Origin: NCEH01 sp043195095
Lineage (GTDB): Bacteria; Pseudomonadota; Alphaproteobacteria; Rhizobiales; Xanthobacteraceae
Assembly (NCBI RefSeq): GCF_043195095.1
Contig: NZ_JBAFWN010000012.1
Strand: one strand, 5' to 3'
DNA: 64,000 bases
Positions 53,275 to 61,944 of the stretch are shown one piece after another. Under the pieces are notes generated by a model. It saw nothing but the letters and a program-made list of their open reading frames with translations. It made no database searches and was not told the origin of the DNA. Within the stretch, counting starts at the first letter, position 1; each line of letters starts with the position of its first letter. A program made the translations under genes and the position numbers.

Positions 53275-54714
53275 ATGCTTCCTGATACCAAGCCCGGTCC
53301 CGTCGCCGTCATCGGCGATGTCATGGTGGATCGCTACATCCTCGGCTCGGTTTCGCGCATCTCGCCCGAGGCGCCGGTGCCGGTGCTGCTGCATGGCGCG
53401 GAACGCATCGTGCCGGGCGGGGCGGCGAACGTGGCCGCCAATGCCGCCGCAATGGGCGCGCCGATCCGCCTCGTGGGCCTCGTCGGGGCCGATGGGGAGG
53501 CCGACCAGTTGCGCGCCGCGCTCGCTCCTTATGCGCTGATTGATCTCTCCGGCCTGGTGGTGGACGCCACCCGCCCCACCGTCACCAAGACGCGGGTGAT
53601 GAGCGGGCGCCAGCAGATCGTCCGCATCGATGCCGAGATGTCCGCCCCGCCATCCCCCGCTATCGAGGACGCGTTGATCGCGGCCGCCAGCCGCGCCATG
53701 GCGGGCTGCTCGGTGGTGGTGCTTTCCGATTATGCCAAGGGCGTGCTCGGCGACCGTGTCGTCGCCGCCGTGCTGGCCGAGGCCCGGACGCTCGGGGTGC
53801 CGGTGATCGTCGATCCCAAGCGCCGCACCTTCGAGGTCTATCGCGGCGCGACTTTGGTGACGCCCAACCGGCGCGAGCTGAGCGAGGCCACCGGCCTGCC
53901 GGACGAGACCGACGCCGACGCCGAGCGCGCGGCGCAGGCGGCGAGCGCCCAGTTCGGCGGCGATGTGCTGGTGACGCGGGCGGAAAAGGGCATGACGCTC
54001 TGGCGCCGCAACGGCACCGTGCTCCATGTGCCGGCCGAGGCGCGCGAGGTGTTCGATGTGTCCGGCGCCGGCGATACGGCGCTGGCCGCGCTCGCTTTGT
54101 CGCTCGCCTGCGGGCTCAGCCTGGAAGCGAGCGTTCCGGTCGCTAATGCCGCTGCCGCGATTGCGGTCGCCAAGCTCGGCACGGCGGTGGTAACGCGCGC
54201 CGAACTCACCGCCGCGCTGCAGCGCTCGGTACCGCAGCTGGAGCCGGCGGGCGCGCTCGTCTCGCGCGACAAGGCGCGCGATATCATGGACCGCTGGCGG
54301 GCGAGCGGTGCGCGCATCGTCTTCACCAACGGCTGTTTCGATCTGCTGCATCCCGGCCATGTGGGCATGCTGGAAGCGGCGGCAGCCCAGGGCGACCGCC
54401 TCGTCGTGGGGCTCAACACCGACGCCTCGGTGCGCCGTCTGAAGGGCCCGACGCGCCCGCTCCAGGACGAGACCGCCCGCGCGCGGGTGATCGGCGCCAT
54501 GCGCTGCGTGGATCTGGTGGTGCTGTTCGAGGAGGACACGCCGCTGGAAATCATTACGGCCCTGCTGCCGGACGTGCTGGTGAAGGGGGCGGATTATAAG
54601 CCCGAGGATGTGGTTGGCGCCGATATCGTCATCGCCAATGGCGGAAAGCTTGTGCTCGCCGAACTGACGCCGGGCCAGTCCACCTCGACGCTGGTTGCGA
54701 AAGCCAGAAGCTGA
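53275..54714 (+). CDS. hldE: Bifunctional heptose 7-phosphate kinase / heptose 1-phosphate adenylyltransferase
   Basis: A 479-residue fusion. Residues 1-320 are a ribokinase-type kinase (GDVMVDRYILG, PGGAANVAANAAAMG, DVSGAGDTALAA). Residues 340-479 are a cytidylyltransferase-like domain with FTNGCFDLLHPGH. The two parts act either side of GmhB in ADP-heptose synthesis; gmhA and gmhB are not in the window. The ATG at 53275 is preferred to an upstream TTG at 53254. Confidence 0.95.
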   Translation: MLPDTKPGPVAVIGDVMVDRYILGSVSRISPEAPVPVLLHGAERIVPGGAANVAANAAAMGAPIRLVGLVGADGEADQLRAALAPYALIDLSGLVVDATRPTVTKTRVMSGRQQIVRIDAEMSAPPSPAIEDALIAAASRAMAGCSVVVLSDYAKGVLGDRVVAAVLAEARTLGVPVIVDPKRRTFEVYRGATLVTPNRRELSEATGLPDETDADAERAAQAASAQFGGDVLVTRAEKGMTLWRRNGTVLHVPAEAREVFDVSGAGDTALAALALSLACGLSLEASVPVANAAAAIAVAKLGTAVVTRAELTAALQRSVPQLEPAGALVSRDKARDIMDRWRASGARIVFTNGCFDLLHPGHVGMLEAAAAQGDRLVVGLNTDASVRRLKGPTRPLQDETARARVIGAMRCVDLVVLFEEDTPLEIITALLPDVLVKGADYKPEDVVGADIVIANGGKLVLAELTPGQSTSTLVAKARS

Positions 54715-54763
54715 GATCGCGGGGCGGGCGGTTGCGGCGCGGGGCGGCGGCCTTATAGTCGGC

Positions 54764-54935
54764 GCGTCGTCGGTTCCTTCGGGATCAAAAGGGAACGCGG
54801 TGCGGGAGGCTTTTTCCCTATGCCGCGGCTGCCCCCGCAACTGTCGGCGGAGAGCAAACCCACGAACCACTGAGGCCAGCCTCGGGAAGGGTGGGGGCGC
54901 GTCGATCCGCAAGCCAGGAGACCTGCCGAGGACGC
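54764..54935 (+). promoter_or_regulatory. Cobalamin (B12) riboswitch
   Basis: All conserved blocks are in order: GGGAACGCGGTG at 54791-54802, GCCGCGGCTGCCCCCGCAACTG around 54822-54843 (split here as GCCGCGGCTG + CCCCCGCAACTG), CCACTG...CGGGAAGG at 54868-54890 and the B12 box AGCCAGGAGACCTGCC at 54912-54927. The outer stem P1 pairs GCGTC (54764-54768) with GACGC (54931-54935). It controls the cob genes downstream, probably at translation because no T-tract hairpin follows. Confidence 0.95.
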
Positions 54936-54994
54936 AGAGCCCGTTTCGCGGGCGCCACAGGCCGGCTCTCGGCGGGAGGGCCAGGGAGAGTCTC

Positions 54995-55066
54995 ATGTTG
55001 GGTCCGCGCCTAGCGGCCGCCTCCGGCCACAGCTCCTGCCGCCCGCACTTCCAGGTGCCGGCTTGA
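54995..55066 (+). CDS. Putative 23-codon leader ORF between riboswitch and cobU
   Basis: ATG at 54995 with GGGAGAG five bases upstream, then 23 codons ending in a TGA (55064-55066) that overlaps the TTG start of cobU as TTGA. The product (Met-Leu-Gly-Pro-Arg..., one Cys, two His) matches no family I know. The strong ribosome site contrasts with the weak context of the cobU TTG, so this ORF could carry ribosomes from the riboswitch-controlled site to cobU. It is too short to be sure it is translated. Confidence 0.45.
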   Translation: MLGPRLAAASGHSSCRPHFQVPA

Positions 55067-55605
55067 GCGCCATCGCGGCCGAGGCGGGCGGCCGGATCGT
55101 GCTGGTGCTCGGCGGCGCGCGCTCCGGCAAGAGCCGCCATGCCGAGCAGCGGGTGGAAGCTGCCGTCCCGCCCTTTGCCTATGTGGCGACGGCCCAGGCC
55201 TTCGACGCCGAGATGACCGAGCGCATCCGCCTGCACCAGGCGCGGCGCGATGCGCGCTGGGTCTCCCACGACGCGCCGTTCGATGCTGCCGATCTCGTCC
55301 GGGCCCTGCCGTCCGACATGCCGCTGCTGCTGGATTGCCTCACCTTGTGGCTCACCAACCACATGCTGGCGGAGCACGATCTCGCGGCGGAAGAGGATCG
55401 CCTTGTGGACGCCATCACCGCCCGCACGGGACTCAGCGTGCTGGTGGCGAATGAGGTGGGGCTCGGCATCGTGCCGGACAACGCCCTCGCCCGCCGGTTT
55501 CGAGACGCCGCCGGCCGGCTCAACCAGCGCATGGCGGCCATGGCCCATGAAGTGATCTTCATGGTGGCCGGCTTGCCCATGATTGTGAAGGACACGCCCC
55601 GATGA
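55063..55605 (+). CDS. cobU: Adenosylcobinamide kinase / adenosylcobinamide-phosphate guanylyltransferase
   Basis: A 180-residue P-loop enzyme with LVLGGARSGKSRHAE (P-loop near residues 17-24), the VATAQAFDAEM segment and LLLDCLTLWLTN. It phosphorylates adenosylcobinamide and adds GMP in nucleotide-loop assembly; it is called CobP in the aerobic pathway. The only in-frame start that keeps the family N-terminus is TTG 55063, overlapping the stop of a small upstream ORF. It overlaps cobO by four bases (ATGA). Confidence 0.93.
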   Translation: MSAIAAEAGGRIVLVLGGARSGKSRHAEQRVEAAVPPFAYVATAQAFDAEMTERIRLHQARRDARWVSHDAPFDAADLVRALPSDMPLLLDCLTLWLTNHMLAEHDLAAEEDRLVDAITARTGLSVLVANEVGLGIVPDNALARRFRDAAGRLNQRMAAMAHEVIFMVAGLPMIVKDTPR

Positions 55606-56234
55606 GCGATGAAACCGAAAATGCCGCCGGCGACGACGCCCAGGCCGCTCGCCATCGCGAGAAGATGGCCAAGCGCAAGGCGGTGCAGGATGCCGAGGTG
55701 GCGGAGAAGACCCTGGAGAAGGGGCTGCTGATCGTCCACACCGGCCCCGGCAAGGGCAAGAGCACGGCCGCCTTCGGGCTGGCGCTGCGCATGCTCGGCT
55801 ATGGCCGCAAGGTGGGGGTGGTGCAATTCATCAAGGGCGCCTGGCACACCGGCGAGAAGGACGCCTTCGCCGCGTTCGGCGATCGCGTGCGCTGGCACAC
55901 CATGGGCGAGGGCTTCACCTGGGAGACGCAGGATCTCGCCCGCGACACCGCCGCCGCCGCCCGCGCCTTCGACAAGGCCCGCGAGCTGCTGGCCGACGAG
56001 ACCCTCTCCCTGATCGTGCTGGACGAGCTGAACATCGCCCTGCGCTACGGCTATCTCGACCTCGCCGACGTGGTCGCGACGCTGAAGGCGCGCCGGGGCG
56101 ACCTGCATGTGGTCGTCACCGGCCGAAACGCGAAGTCGGAGCTTCTGGAGGCGGCGGACCTCGTGACCGAGATGGGATTGGTGAAGCATCATTTCTCCGC
56201 CGGCGTGAAGGCGCAGGCCGGTATCGAATTCTGA
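55602..56234 (+). CDS. cobO: Cob(I)yrinic acid a,c-diamide adenosyltransferase (CobA/CobO type)
   Basis: A 210-residue enzyme with the P-loop VHTGPGKGKSTAAFG, FIKGAWHTGEKDAF and the LDELNIALRYGYLDL segment. It attaches the adenosyl ligand to cob(I)alamin precursors. It is translationally coupled to cobU and cobQ on both sides. Confidence 0.96.
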   Translation: MSDETENAAGDDAQAARHREKMAKRKAVQDAEVAEKTLEKGLLIVHTGPGKGKSTAAFGLALRMLGYGRKVGVVQFIKGAWHTGEKDAFAAFGDRVRWHTMGEGFTWETQDLARDTAAAARAFDKARELLADETLSLIVLDELNIALRYGYLDLADVVATLKARRGDLHVVVTGRNAKSELLEAADLVTEMGLVKHHFSAGVKAQAGIEF

Positions 56235-57694
56235 TGGCCGCCCGCGCGCTGATGTTCCAGGGCACCGGCTCCGACGTGGGCAAGAGCCTGCTGGTGGCCG
56301 GTCTTGCCCGCGCCTTTGCCAATCGAGGCCTGCGGGTGCGGCCCTTCAAGCCGCAGAACATGTCGAACAATGCCGCCGTCACCGCCGACGGCGGCGAGAT
56401 CGGCCGCGCGCAGGCGCTTCAGGCTCGGGCCGCGCGGGTGCCCTTGAGCGTGCATATGAACCCGGTGCTGCTGAAGCCGCAGAGCGAGGTGGGTGCGCAG
56501 GTGGTGGTGCAGGGCCGGGTGCTCACCACCGCCAAGGCCAGCGCCTACCAGGGCCTGAAGCAGAGCCTCATGCCCGCCGTGCTGGAGAGTTTCGCGCGGC
56601 TGAAGGGCGAGGCCGACCTCGTGCTGGTGGAAGGGGCGGGCAGCGCCTCGGAAGTCAATCTGCGGCGCAACGACATCGCCAACATGGGCTTCGCCCGCGC
56701 CGCCGACGTGCCGGTGGTGCTGATCGGCGATATCGACCGGGGCGGCGTCATCGCCAGCCTCGTCGGCACCAAAACGGTGCTGGATATCGAGGATGCCGCG
56801 CTGATCGCCGGCTTCGTGGTGAATAAGTTCCGGGGCGATCCCGCCTTGTTCGCCGACGGCATGGCGCTGGTGGCGGGGCATACCGGCTGGGCCGCGCTCG
56901 GCCTCATCCCACATTTTCCCGCCGCCGCGCGCCTGCCGGCGGAAGATGCGCTGGCGCTCCAGGGACCGCCGCCGGCAAAGCCCCACGCCAAGGTGCGGAT
57001 CGCGGTGCCGATCCTGCCCCATGTCTCCAATTTCGACGATCTCGACCCGCTGGATGCGGAGCCGGCGGTGGAGGTGGTGCGCCTGCGGCCTGCCGAGAGC
57101 GTGCCGGTGGACACCGACCTCGTGCTGCTGATCGGCTCCAAGGCCACGATTTCCGACCTCGCCGCGCTGAAATCCGACGGGCTGCATCACGACATCATCG
57201 CCCATGCCCGGCGCGGCGGGCGGGTGCTGGGGCTATGCGGCGGCTATCAGATGCTGGGACGGTGGGTGGACGATCCTGACGGCGTCGAAGGCCCGCCGGG
57301 CCGGGCGGAGGGGCTCGGCCTGCTGGATGTGGAAACCATTCTCTCTGGCGATAAGCGTCTGGTTGCCGTTGCGGGCCACTCCTGCCTCCAGGCGCCCTTC
57401 GCAGGCTATGAGATGCATATGGGCGAGACCAAAGGCGCGGACACGGCCCGACCCTTCTCGCGCCTCGCCACCGGCGATGCGGATGGCGCCACATCGCCCG
57501 ACGGGCGCATCATGGGCAGCTATGTGCATGGGCTGTTCGCCGACGATGCCCAGCGCGCCGCCTGGCTCGCTGCCCTTGGCGCCGGCGCGCCGCAAGTCTC
57601 ATACGAAGCGCAGGTGGACGAAACCCTGGATGCGCTTGCCGCGCATCTGGAAGCCCATCTCGATCTCGACCGTCTGCTCAGCCTCGCGCGATGA
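56234..57694 (+). CDS. cobQ: Cobyric acid synthase
   Basis: A 486-residue amidotransferase. The N-terminal ATP-binding domain has FQGTGSDVGKSLLVAG and KPQNMSNNAAV; the C-terminal class I GATase domain has the nucleophile in LGLCGGYQMLG and the catalytic His in GSYVHGLFAD. It amidates four carboxylates of adenosylcobyrinic acid diamide. Its start shares one base with the cobO stop. Its last 17 bases overlap the convergent cbiB. Confidence 0.96.
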   Translation: MAARALMFQGTGSDVGKSLLVAGLARAFANRGLRVRPFKPQNMSNNAAVTADGGEIGRAQALQARAARVPLSVHMNPVLLKPQSEVGAQVVVQGRVLTTAKASAYQGLKQSLMPAVLESFARLKGEADLVLVEGAGSASEVNLRRNDIANMGFARAADVPVVLIGDIDRGGVIASLVGTKTVLDIEDAALIAGFVVNKFRGDPALFADGMALVAGHTGWAALGLIPHFPAAARLPAEDALALQGPPPAKPHAKVRIAVPILPHVSNFDDLDPLDAEPAVEVVRLRPAESVPVDTDLVLLIGSKATISDLAALKSDGLHHDIIAHARRGGRVLGLCGGYQMLGRWVDDPDGVEGPPGRAEGLGLLDVETILSGDKRLVAVAGHSCLQAPFAGYEMHMGETKGADTARPFSRLATGDADGATSPDGRIMGSYVHGLFADDAQRAAWLAALGAGAPQVSYEAQVDETLDALAAHLEAHLDLDRLLSLAR

Positions 57695-58679
57695 CCACCA
57701 GCACCGCGCAGAACAGGGCGAGGCCCATGAGGAGGCGGTTCGCGATCCGGTAAAGATGGAGGGCGGAGCGAATGTCGGCGGCGTCGATCTCGCGCCGGCC
57801 ATCGCCCATGAAGGGCAGGTCGGCGGGCACGCCGGCATAGGTGCGCGGCCCCGCGATGGCGATGCCGAGGGCGCCTGCCATGGCCGCTTCCGGCCATCCG
57901 GCATTGGGCGAGCGATGCTTGCCCGAATCGCGCCGCATCGCGCGCCAGGCGCCCAGGGGCGATGCCCCCTGCATGAAGACCGCGGCGGCGATGATCAGCA
58001 GACCGGAGAGCCGCGAGGCGGGCAGGTTTACGAGATCATCGAGCCGTGCCGAGGCCCAGCCGAACGCCTCGTGGCGCGGCGTGCGATGGCCGATCATGCT
58101 GTCGGCGGTATTGATCGCCTTGTAGGCGGCGATGCCGGGCAGGCCGGCCATCGCCATCCAGAAGGCGGGCGCCACCACCCCGTCGGAAAAATTCTCGGCC
58201 AGGCTTTCGATGGCCGCCCGGGTCACGCCTGCTTCATCGAGCTCCGCCGGATCGCGGCCGACGATGCGCGAGACCGTGGCGCGCCCCGCTTCCAGCCCGT
58301 GAACCTCGAGCGCCTCCGCCACCGCCGCCACATGCTCATGCAGGGAACGGCGGGCGAGCAGCGCCGAGCCGACGATCGCCGTGAGGATGATGCCACCGGG
58401 AAACAGGTCGAGCACATCCGCGAGGAGAGCGGCCGGAATGGCGGCGCTGGCGATCAGCACCAGCAGCGCCATCACGCCCCGCATGCGCCTTCTGGCGAAG
58501 CTCAGCTCGGCCCGGTTCCAGGCAAGATCGAGTGCTGAAATCAGCCGGCCGATCCAGATCACCGGATGACCGATCAGGTTCAGCAGGCGGACCGGATAGC
58601 CGAACCACGCCTCGATGGCGAGGGCCAGGAAAGTCAGCAGGAAGGTCAAGCGATCGAGCCCGTTGGTAGCGGGCCGCAT
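57678..58679 (-). CDS. cbiB: Adenosylcobinamide-phosphate synthase
   Basis: A 333-residue integral membrane protein (CobD in the aerobic pathway, CbiB elsewhere). It has the motifs EAWFGYPVRLLNLIGHPV, LAENFSDGVVAPAFW and the C-terminal membrane span. It couples aminopropanol to adenosylcobyric acid and so sits between CobQ and CobU in the pathway. It is convergent with cobQ with a 17-base tail overlap and is not under the plus-strand riboswitch. Confidence 0.93.
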   Translation of the reverse strand: MRPATNGLDRLTFLLTFLALAIEAWFGYPVRLLNLIGHPVIWIGRLISALDLAWNRAELSFARRRMRGVMALLVLIASAAIPAALLADVLDLFPGGIILTAIVGSALLARRSLHEHVAAVAEALEVHGLEAGRATVSRIVGRDPAELDEAGVTRAAIESLAENFSDGVVAPAFWMAMAGLPGIAAYKAINTADSMIGHRTPRHEAFGWASARLDDLVNLPASRLSGLLIIAAAVFMQGASPLGAWRAMRRDSGKHRSPNAGWPEAAMAGALGIAIAGPRTYAGVPADLPFMGDGRREIDAADIRSALHLYRIANRLLMGLALFCAVLVVIARG

Positions 58680-59081
58680 GCGCGCCGCCCAGGTCAGGTT
58701 TGGACCTCAGGTTTAGACCATGGCCGGCGGGCGAGGAAAGCCCCTCGCCGGCGCAGGGACGTCGGAGCGGGGGACGCAGATGAGGTCGCCGAACAGTGCC
58801 GAATTGAAGCGAAATTGCCCGCGGTTCGGAGATGATGCCGACATCTGGCCGAAATGACGCGGTCATCTGGCGAGAGGCACGGACAAGATGCAGGAATCCG
58901 ATGTTCGTCTGCGCGATTCTTATCGCGGCGAGGCTGATCGTGGGGCGGGCGGCATGCGACGGTATTATTTGCCGCAGAGCCTGCCGCAGAGCCGAAAACG
59001 CCATTTAACCATTTGAAGAGACGGGGATTTTCCGCCGGCCTTTTAATCCCTCCCGCGATCCGAAGGGGCGCAACGCCGGAG
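58680..59081. other. 402-base non-coding region
   Basis: The gap lies between cbiB (start at 58679) and the 3' end of cysNC; both are on the minus strand. I see no convincing gene, riboswitch or tRNA. It contains a short direct repeat GCCGCAGAGCC at 58971-58981 and 58983-58993. No B12 riboswitch is visible for cbiB. Confidence 0.5.
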
Positions 59082-60992
59082 CTAAATGGTCCAGTCGCCG
59101 GCATCCTCGTCGCTGTGCAAATAATCACGATCGGAAAGATAATTGAACACTTGTTCCGCCAACTCTTCAGCCGACTTTTCTCCACCCGCGAGCAGAAGTT
59201 CCGGGCTTTCTGGTGCCTCATATGGGCTGTCGATGCCGGTGAAATTGGCGATCAACCCTTGTCTTGCCTTTTTATACAAGCCCTTTGGATCGCGCTTTTC
59301 GGCCACTTCCAAGGGAGTGTCTACGAAGACTTCGATGAACTCGCCCTCACTCAAAAGTTCGCGGGCCATCTGCCGGTCCGCCCTGAACGGAGAAATGAAG
59401 GAAACCAGAACGACCATGCCAGCATCTACGAACAAACGGGCCACCTCCGCAACGCGGCGGATGTTTTCAACGCGGTCGGCATCTGTAAACCCAAGATCTT
59501 TGTTGAGCCCGTGGCGGACGTTGTCTCCATCGAGCATGTAAGTGTGGCGCCCCGCGGCATAAAGCTTCTTTTCAACCAGGGACGCGATGGTGGATTTACC
59601 CGAGCCGGACAAGCCCGTGAACCATAAGACAGCGGGCCTTTGATGCTTCAGGGTTGCCCTTGCTTCCTTCGATACGTCGAGCGCCTGCCAATGCACATTG
59701 GTCGCCCGCCGCAAGGCAAATTGCACCATCCCGGCGCCGACCGTCTGGTTGCTAAGCCGGTCGATGACGATGAAAGCGCCGGTCTCTGGAACATCCGAGA
59801 AGGCATCGAAAGACACCGCATCGCGACATGCAACATTAACAACGCCAACCTCATTCAAGGTGAGCGTTTTAGCTGCCAACTTCTGGAATGTGTTGACATC
59901 GACCTTATGCTTTATTTCCGTGAAGGTGGCGCCGAGCGTGCGGGTGCCGATCTTGATCAGATAGGGCCGGCCCGGCAGCAGCGGCTCGTCATGCATCCAG
60001 ATGATCTGTGCCGCAAACTGATCCGCCCGCTCCGGCCTCTGGACCGCATCGGCAAGTATATCCCCGCGCGATACATCGACTTCATCCGCCAATGTCACTG
60101 TAACCGCTTGTCCCGCAACGGCTTCCGCTAAATCGCCATCGCGGGTGACGATGGATTTGACCTGCGTGGTGCGGCCCGAACCTGCCACCACCACGCTATC
60201 CCCCGGCCGCACGGTGCCGCTTACGATGGTGCCGGAAAAGCCGCGAAAATCCAGGTTGGGCCGGTTAACCCATTGCACAGGAAGGCGGAATGGACGGGCC
60301 ACCGCCTTTTCCGCGACGTCGACATTTTCCAGGTATTCGACCAAGGCGGGGCCGTGATACCAGGGCGTATTGGCGCTGCGGGCCATGATATTGTCGCCAT
60401 AGCGCGCTGAAAGCGGCACCGCCTGAAAGGTCTCGAATCCCAGCGGTTCGATGAGCCTCACATATTCAGCGACGATCTCATCGAATCGGTTCTGTGAAAA
60501 CCCGACCAGATCAATCTTATTCACCGCCAAAACCACGTGACGGATACCGAGAAGCGAGACGATGAAGGAATGGCGGCGCGTCTGAGTGAGCAGACCTTGC
60601 CGCGCATCCACCAGGATCACGGCGAGATCCGAATTGGAGGCGCCGGTGGCCATGTTGCGAGTATATTGTTCATGACCGGGCGTATCGGCGACGATAAACT
60701 TGCGCCGTTCAGTATTGAAGAAGCGATAGGCAACATCAATAGTTATGCCTTGTTCGCGCTCCGCCGCCAAGCCGTCCACAAGCAATGCGAAGTCCAGTTC
60801 GTCGCCTGCGGTGCCATGCTTACGTGAATCCTTGGCAAGGGTTGCGATCTGGTCGTCGAACAACAGCTTGGTATCGTAGAGCAGACGGCCGATAAGCGTC
60901 GACTTCCCGTCATCCACGCTGCCGCAGGTGAGGAAGCGCAACAAGCTCTTGCCTTCGCTTGCGAAGAGTTCCGTAAGCGGAGCGACGTTCAT
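59082..60992 (-). CDS. cysNC: Bifunctional sulfate adenylyltransferase subunit 1 / adenylylsulfate kinase (CysNC)
   Basis: A 636-residue fusion. The GTPase part (about 1-445) has GSVDDGKSTLIGRL, DTPGHEQYTRN and VNKIDLVGF. The APS kinase part (about 450-636) has the P-loop GLSGSGKSTIA and DGDNVRHGLN. With CysD it makes APS from sulfate and then PAPS, like NodQ/CysNC of rhizobia. The ATG shares one base with the cysD stop (TGATG). The DNA is visibly less GC-rich than its neighbours, for example 28 G/C of 60 at 59101-59160, which hints at transfer. Confidence 0.95.
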   Translation of the reverse strand: MNVAPLTELFASEGKSLLRFLTCGSVDDGKSTLIGRLLYDTKLLFDDQIATLAKDSRKHGTAGDELDFALLVDGLAAEREQGITIDVAYRFFNTERRKFIVADTPGHEQYTRNMATGASNSDLAVILVDARQGLLTQTRRHSFIVSLLGIRHVVLAVNKIDLVGFSQNRFDEIVAEYVRLIEPLGFETFQAVPLSARYGDNIMARSANTPWYHGPALVEYLENVDVAEKAVARPFRLPVQWVNRPNLDFRGFSGTIVSGTVRPGDSVVVAGSGRTTQVKSIVTRDGDLAEAVAGQAVTVTLADEVDVSRGDILADAVQRPERADQFAAQIIWMHDEPLLPGRPYLIKIGTRTLGATFTEIKHKVDVNTFQKLAAKTLTLNEVGVVNVACRDAVSFDAFSDVPETGAFIVIDRLSNQTVGAGMVQFALRRATNVHWQALDVSKEARATLKHQRPAVLWFTGLSGSGKSTIASLVEKKLYAAGRHTYMLDGDNVRHGLNKDLGFTDADRVENIRRVAEVARLFVDAGMVVLVSFISPFRADRQMARELLSEGEFIEVFVDTPLEVAEKRDPKGLYKKARQGLIANFTGIDSPYEAPESPELLLAGGEKSAEELAEQVFNYLSDRDYLHSDEDAGDWTI

Positions 60993-61909
60993 CAGAAATA
61001 GCCCTCGCGCTTCTTCTTTTCCATCGAGGCGGCGTCATCGTGGTCAATCAGCCGGCCAGACCGTTCGGATGTCCGCGCCACCAGCATTTCCTGCACGATG
61101 TCTTCCAGCGTCGCCGCCGTGCTGTCGATGGCGGCGGTGAGTGGATAGCAGCCGAGCGTGCGGAAGCGGATCATGCGGTGTTCCGGCGTCTCGCCCGGCA
61201 AAAGCGGCATGCGCGCATCGTCAACCATGATCATTTGCCCATCACGCCACACTATCGGGCGCTTGGCGGCAAAATAGAGCGGCACAATGGGAATGCGTTC
61301 AGCAAGAATATATTGCCAGATATCCAGCTCGGTCCAGTTGGAGAGCGGAAATACCCGAATGGATTCGCCCGGCTTTACGCGGGCGTTGTAGAGGTTCCAT
61401 AACTCCGGCCGTTGGTTCTTTGGGTCCCAGCCGTGACTGGCGGTGCGGAACGAGAATACGCGCTCCTTCGCGCGGCTCTTCTCCTCATCGCGCCGCGCGC
61501 CGCCGAAGGCCGCGTCGAAGCCGTGCCGGGTCAGCGCTTCCTTCAGCGCGTCGGTCTTCATGACGTTTGTATATAGGGAGGAACCGTGATCGAAAGGATT
61601 GATTCCCTGCGCGAGGCCTTCCTGGTTGGTATGAACCAGAAGATCGAAGCCGAGAGTCTTGGCCATCGCATCCCGGAAGGCGATCATCTCGCGAAATTTC
61701 CAGGTGGTATCGACGTGGAGCAGAGGAAAGGGCGGTTTGGACGGATAGAAAGCCTTCATCGCAAGATGAAGCATCACCGCAGAATCCTTGCCGATCGAAT
61801 ACAGCATCACCGGATTGCGGAATTCGGCCGCGACCTCGCGCAGGATGAAGATCGATTCGGATTCAAGACGCTGGAGATGCGTCAGTCGATTGGGCGACAC
61901 GTTCGGCAT
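60992..61909 (-). CDS. cysD: Sulfate adenylyltransferase subunit 2
   Basis: A 305-residue PP-loop ATP sulfurylase subunit with MLYSIGKDSAVMLHLA, HVDTTWKFREM, GGARRDEEKSRAKERVFSFR and the C-terminal RFRTLGCYPLTAA. With the GTPase CysN it adenylates sulfate. It is followed by cysNC with a one-base overlap and preceded by cysQ after 35 bases. Confidence 0.97.
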   Translation of the reverse strand: MPNVSPNRLTHLQRLESESIFILREVAAEFRNPVMLYSIGKDSAVMLHLAMKAFYPSKPPFPLLHVDTTWKFREMIAFRDAMAKTLGFDLLVHTNQEGLAQGINPFDHGSSLYTNVMKTDALKEALTRHGFDAAFGGARRDEEKSRAKERVFSFRTASHGWDPKNQRPELWNLYNARVKPGESIRVFPLSNWTELDIWQYILAERIPIVPLYFAAKRPIVWRDGQMIMVDDARMPLLPGETPEHRMIRFRTLGCYPLTAAIDSTAATLEDIVQEMLVARTSERSGRLIDHDDAASMEKKKREGYF

Positions 61910-61944
61910 TCCTTTTTGTCGCGGCGATCGGTCTCAAGAGAGAC

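Noticed and set aside
53218..55548. A 776-codon open frame antisense to hldE, the B12 riboswitch and cobU
   Set aside because: It runs through a structured riboswitch and three well-defined plus-strand elements, so it cannot be a conserved gene.
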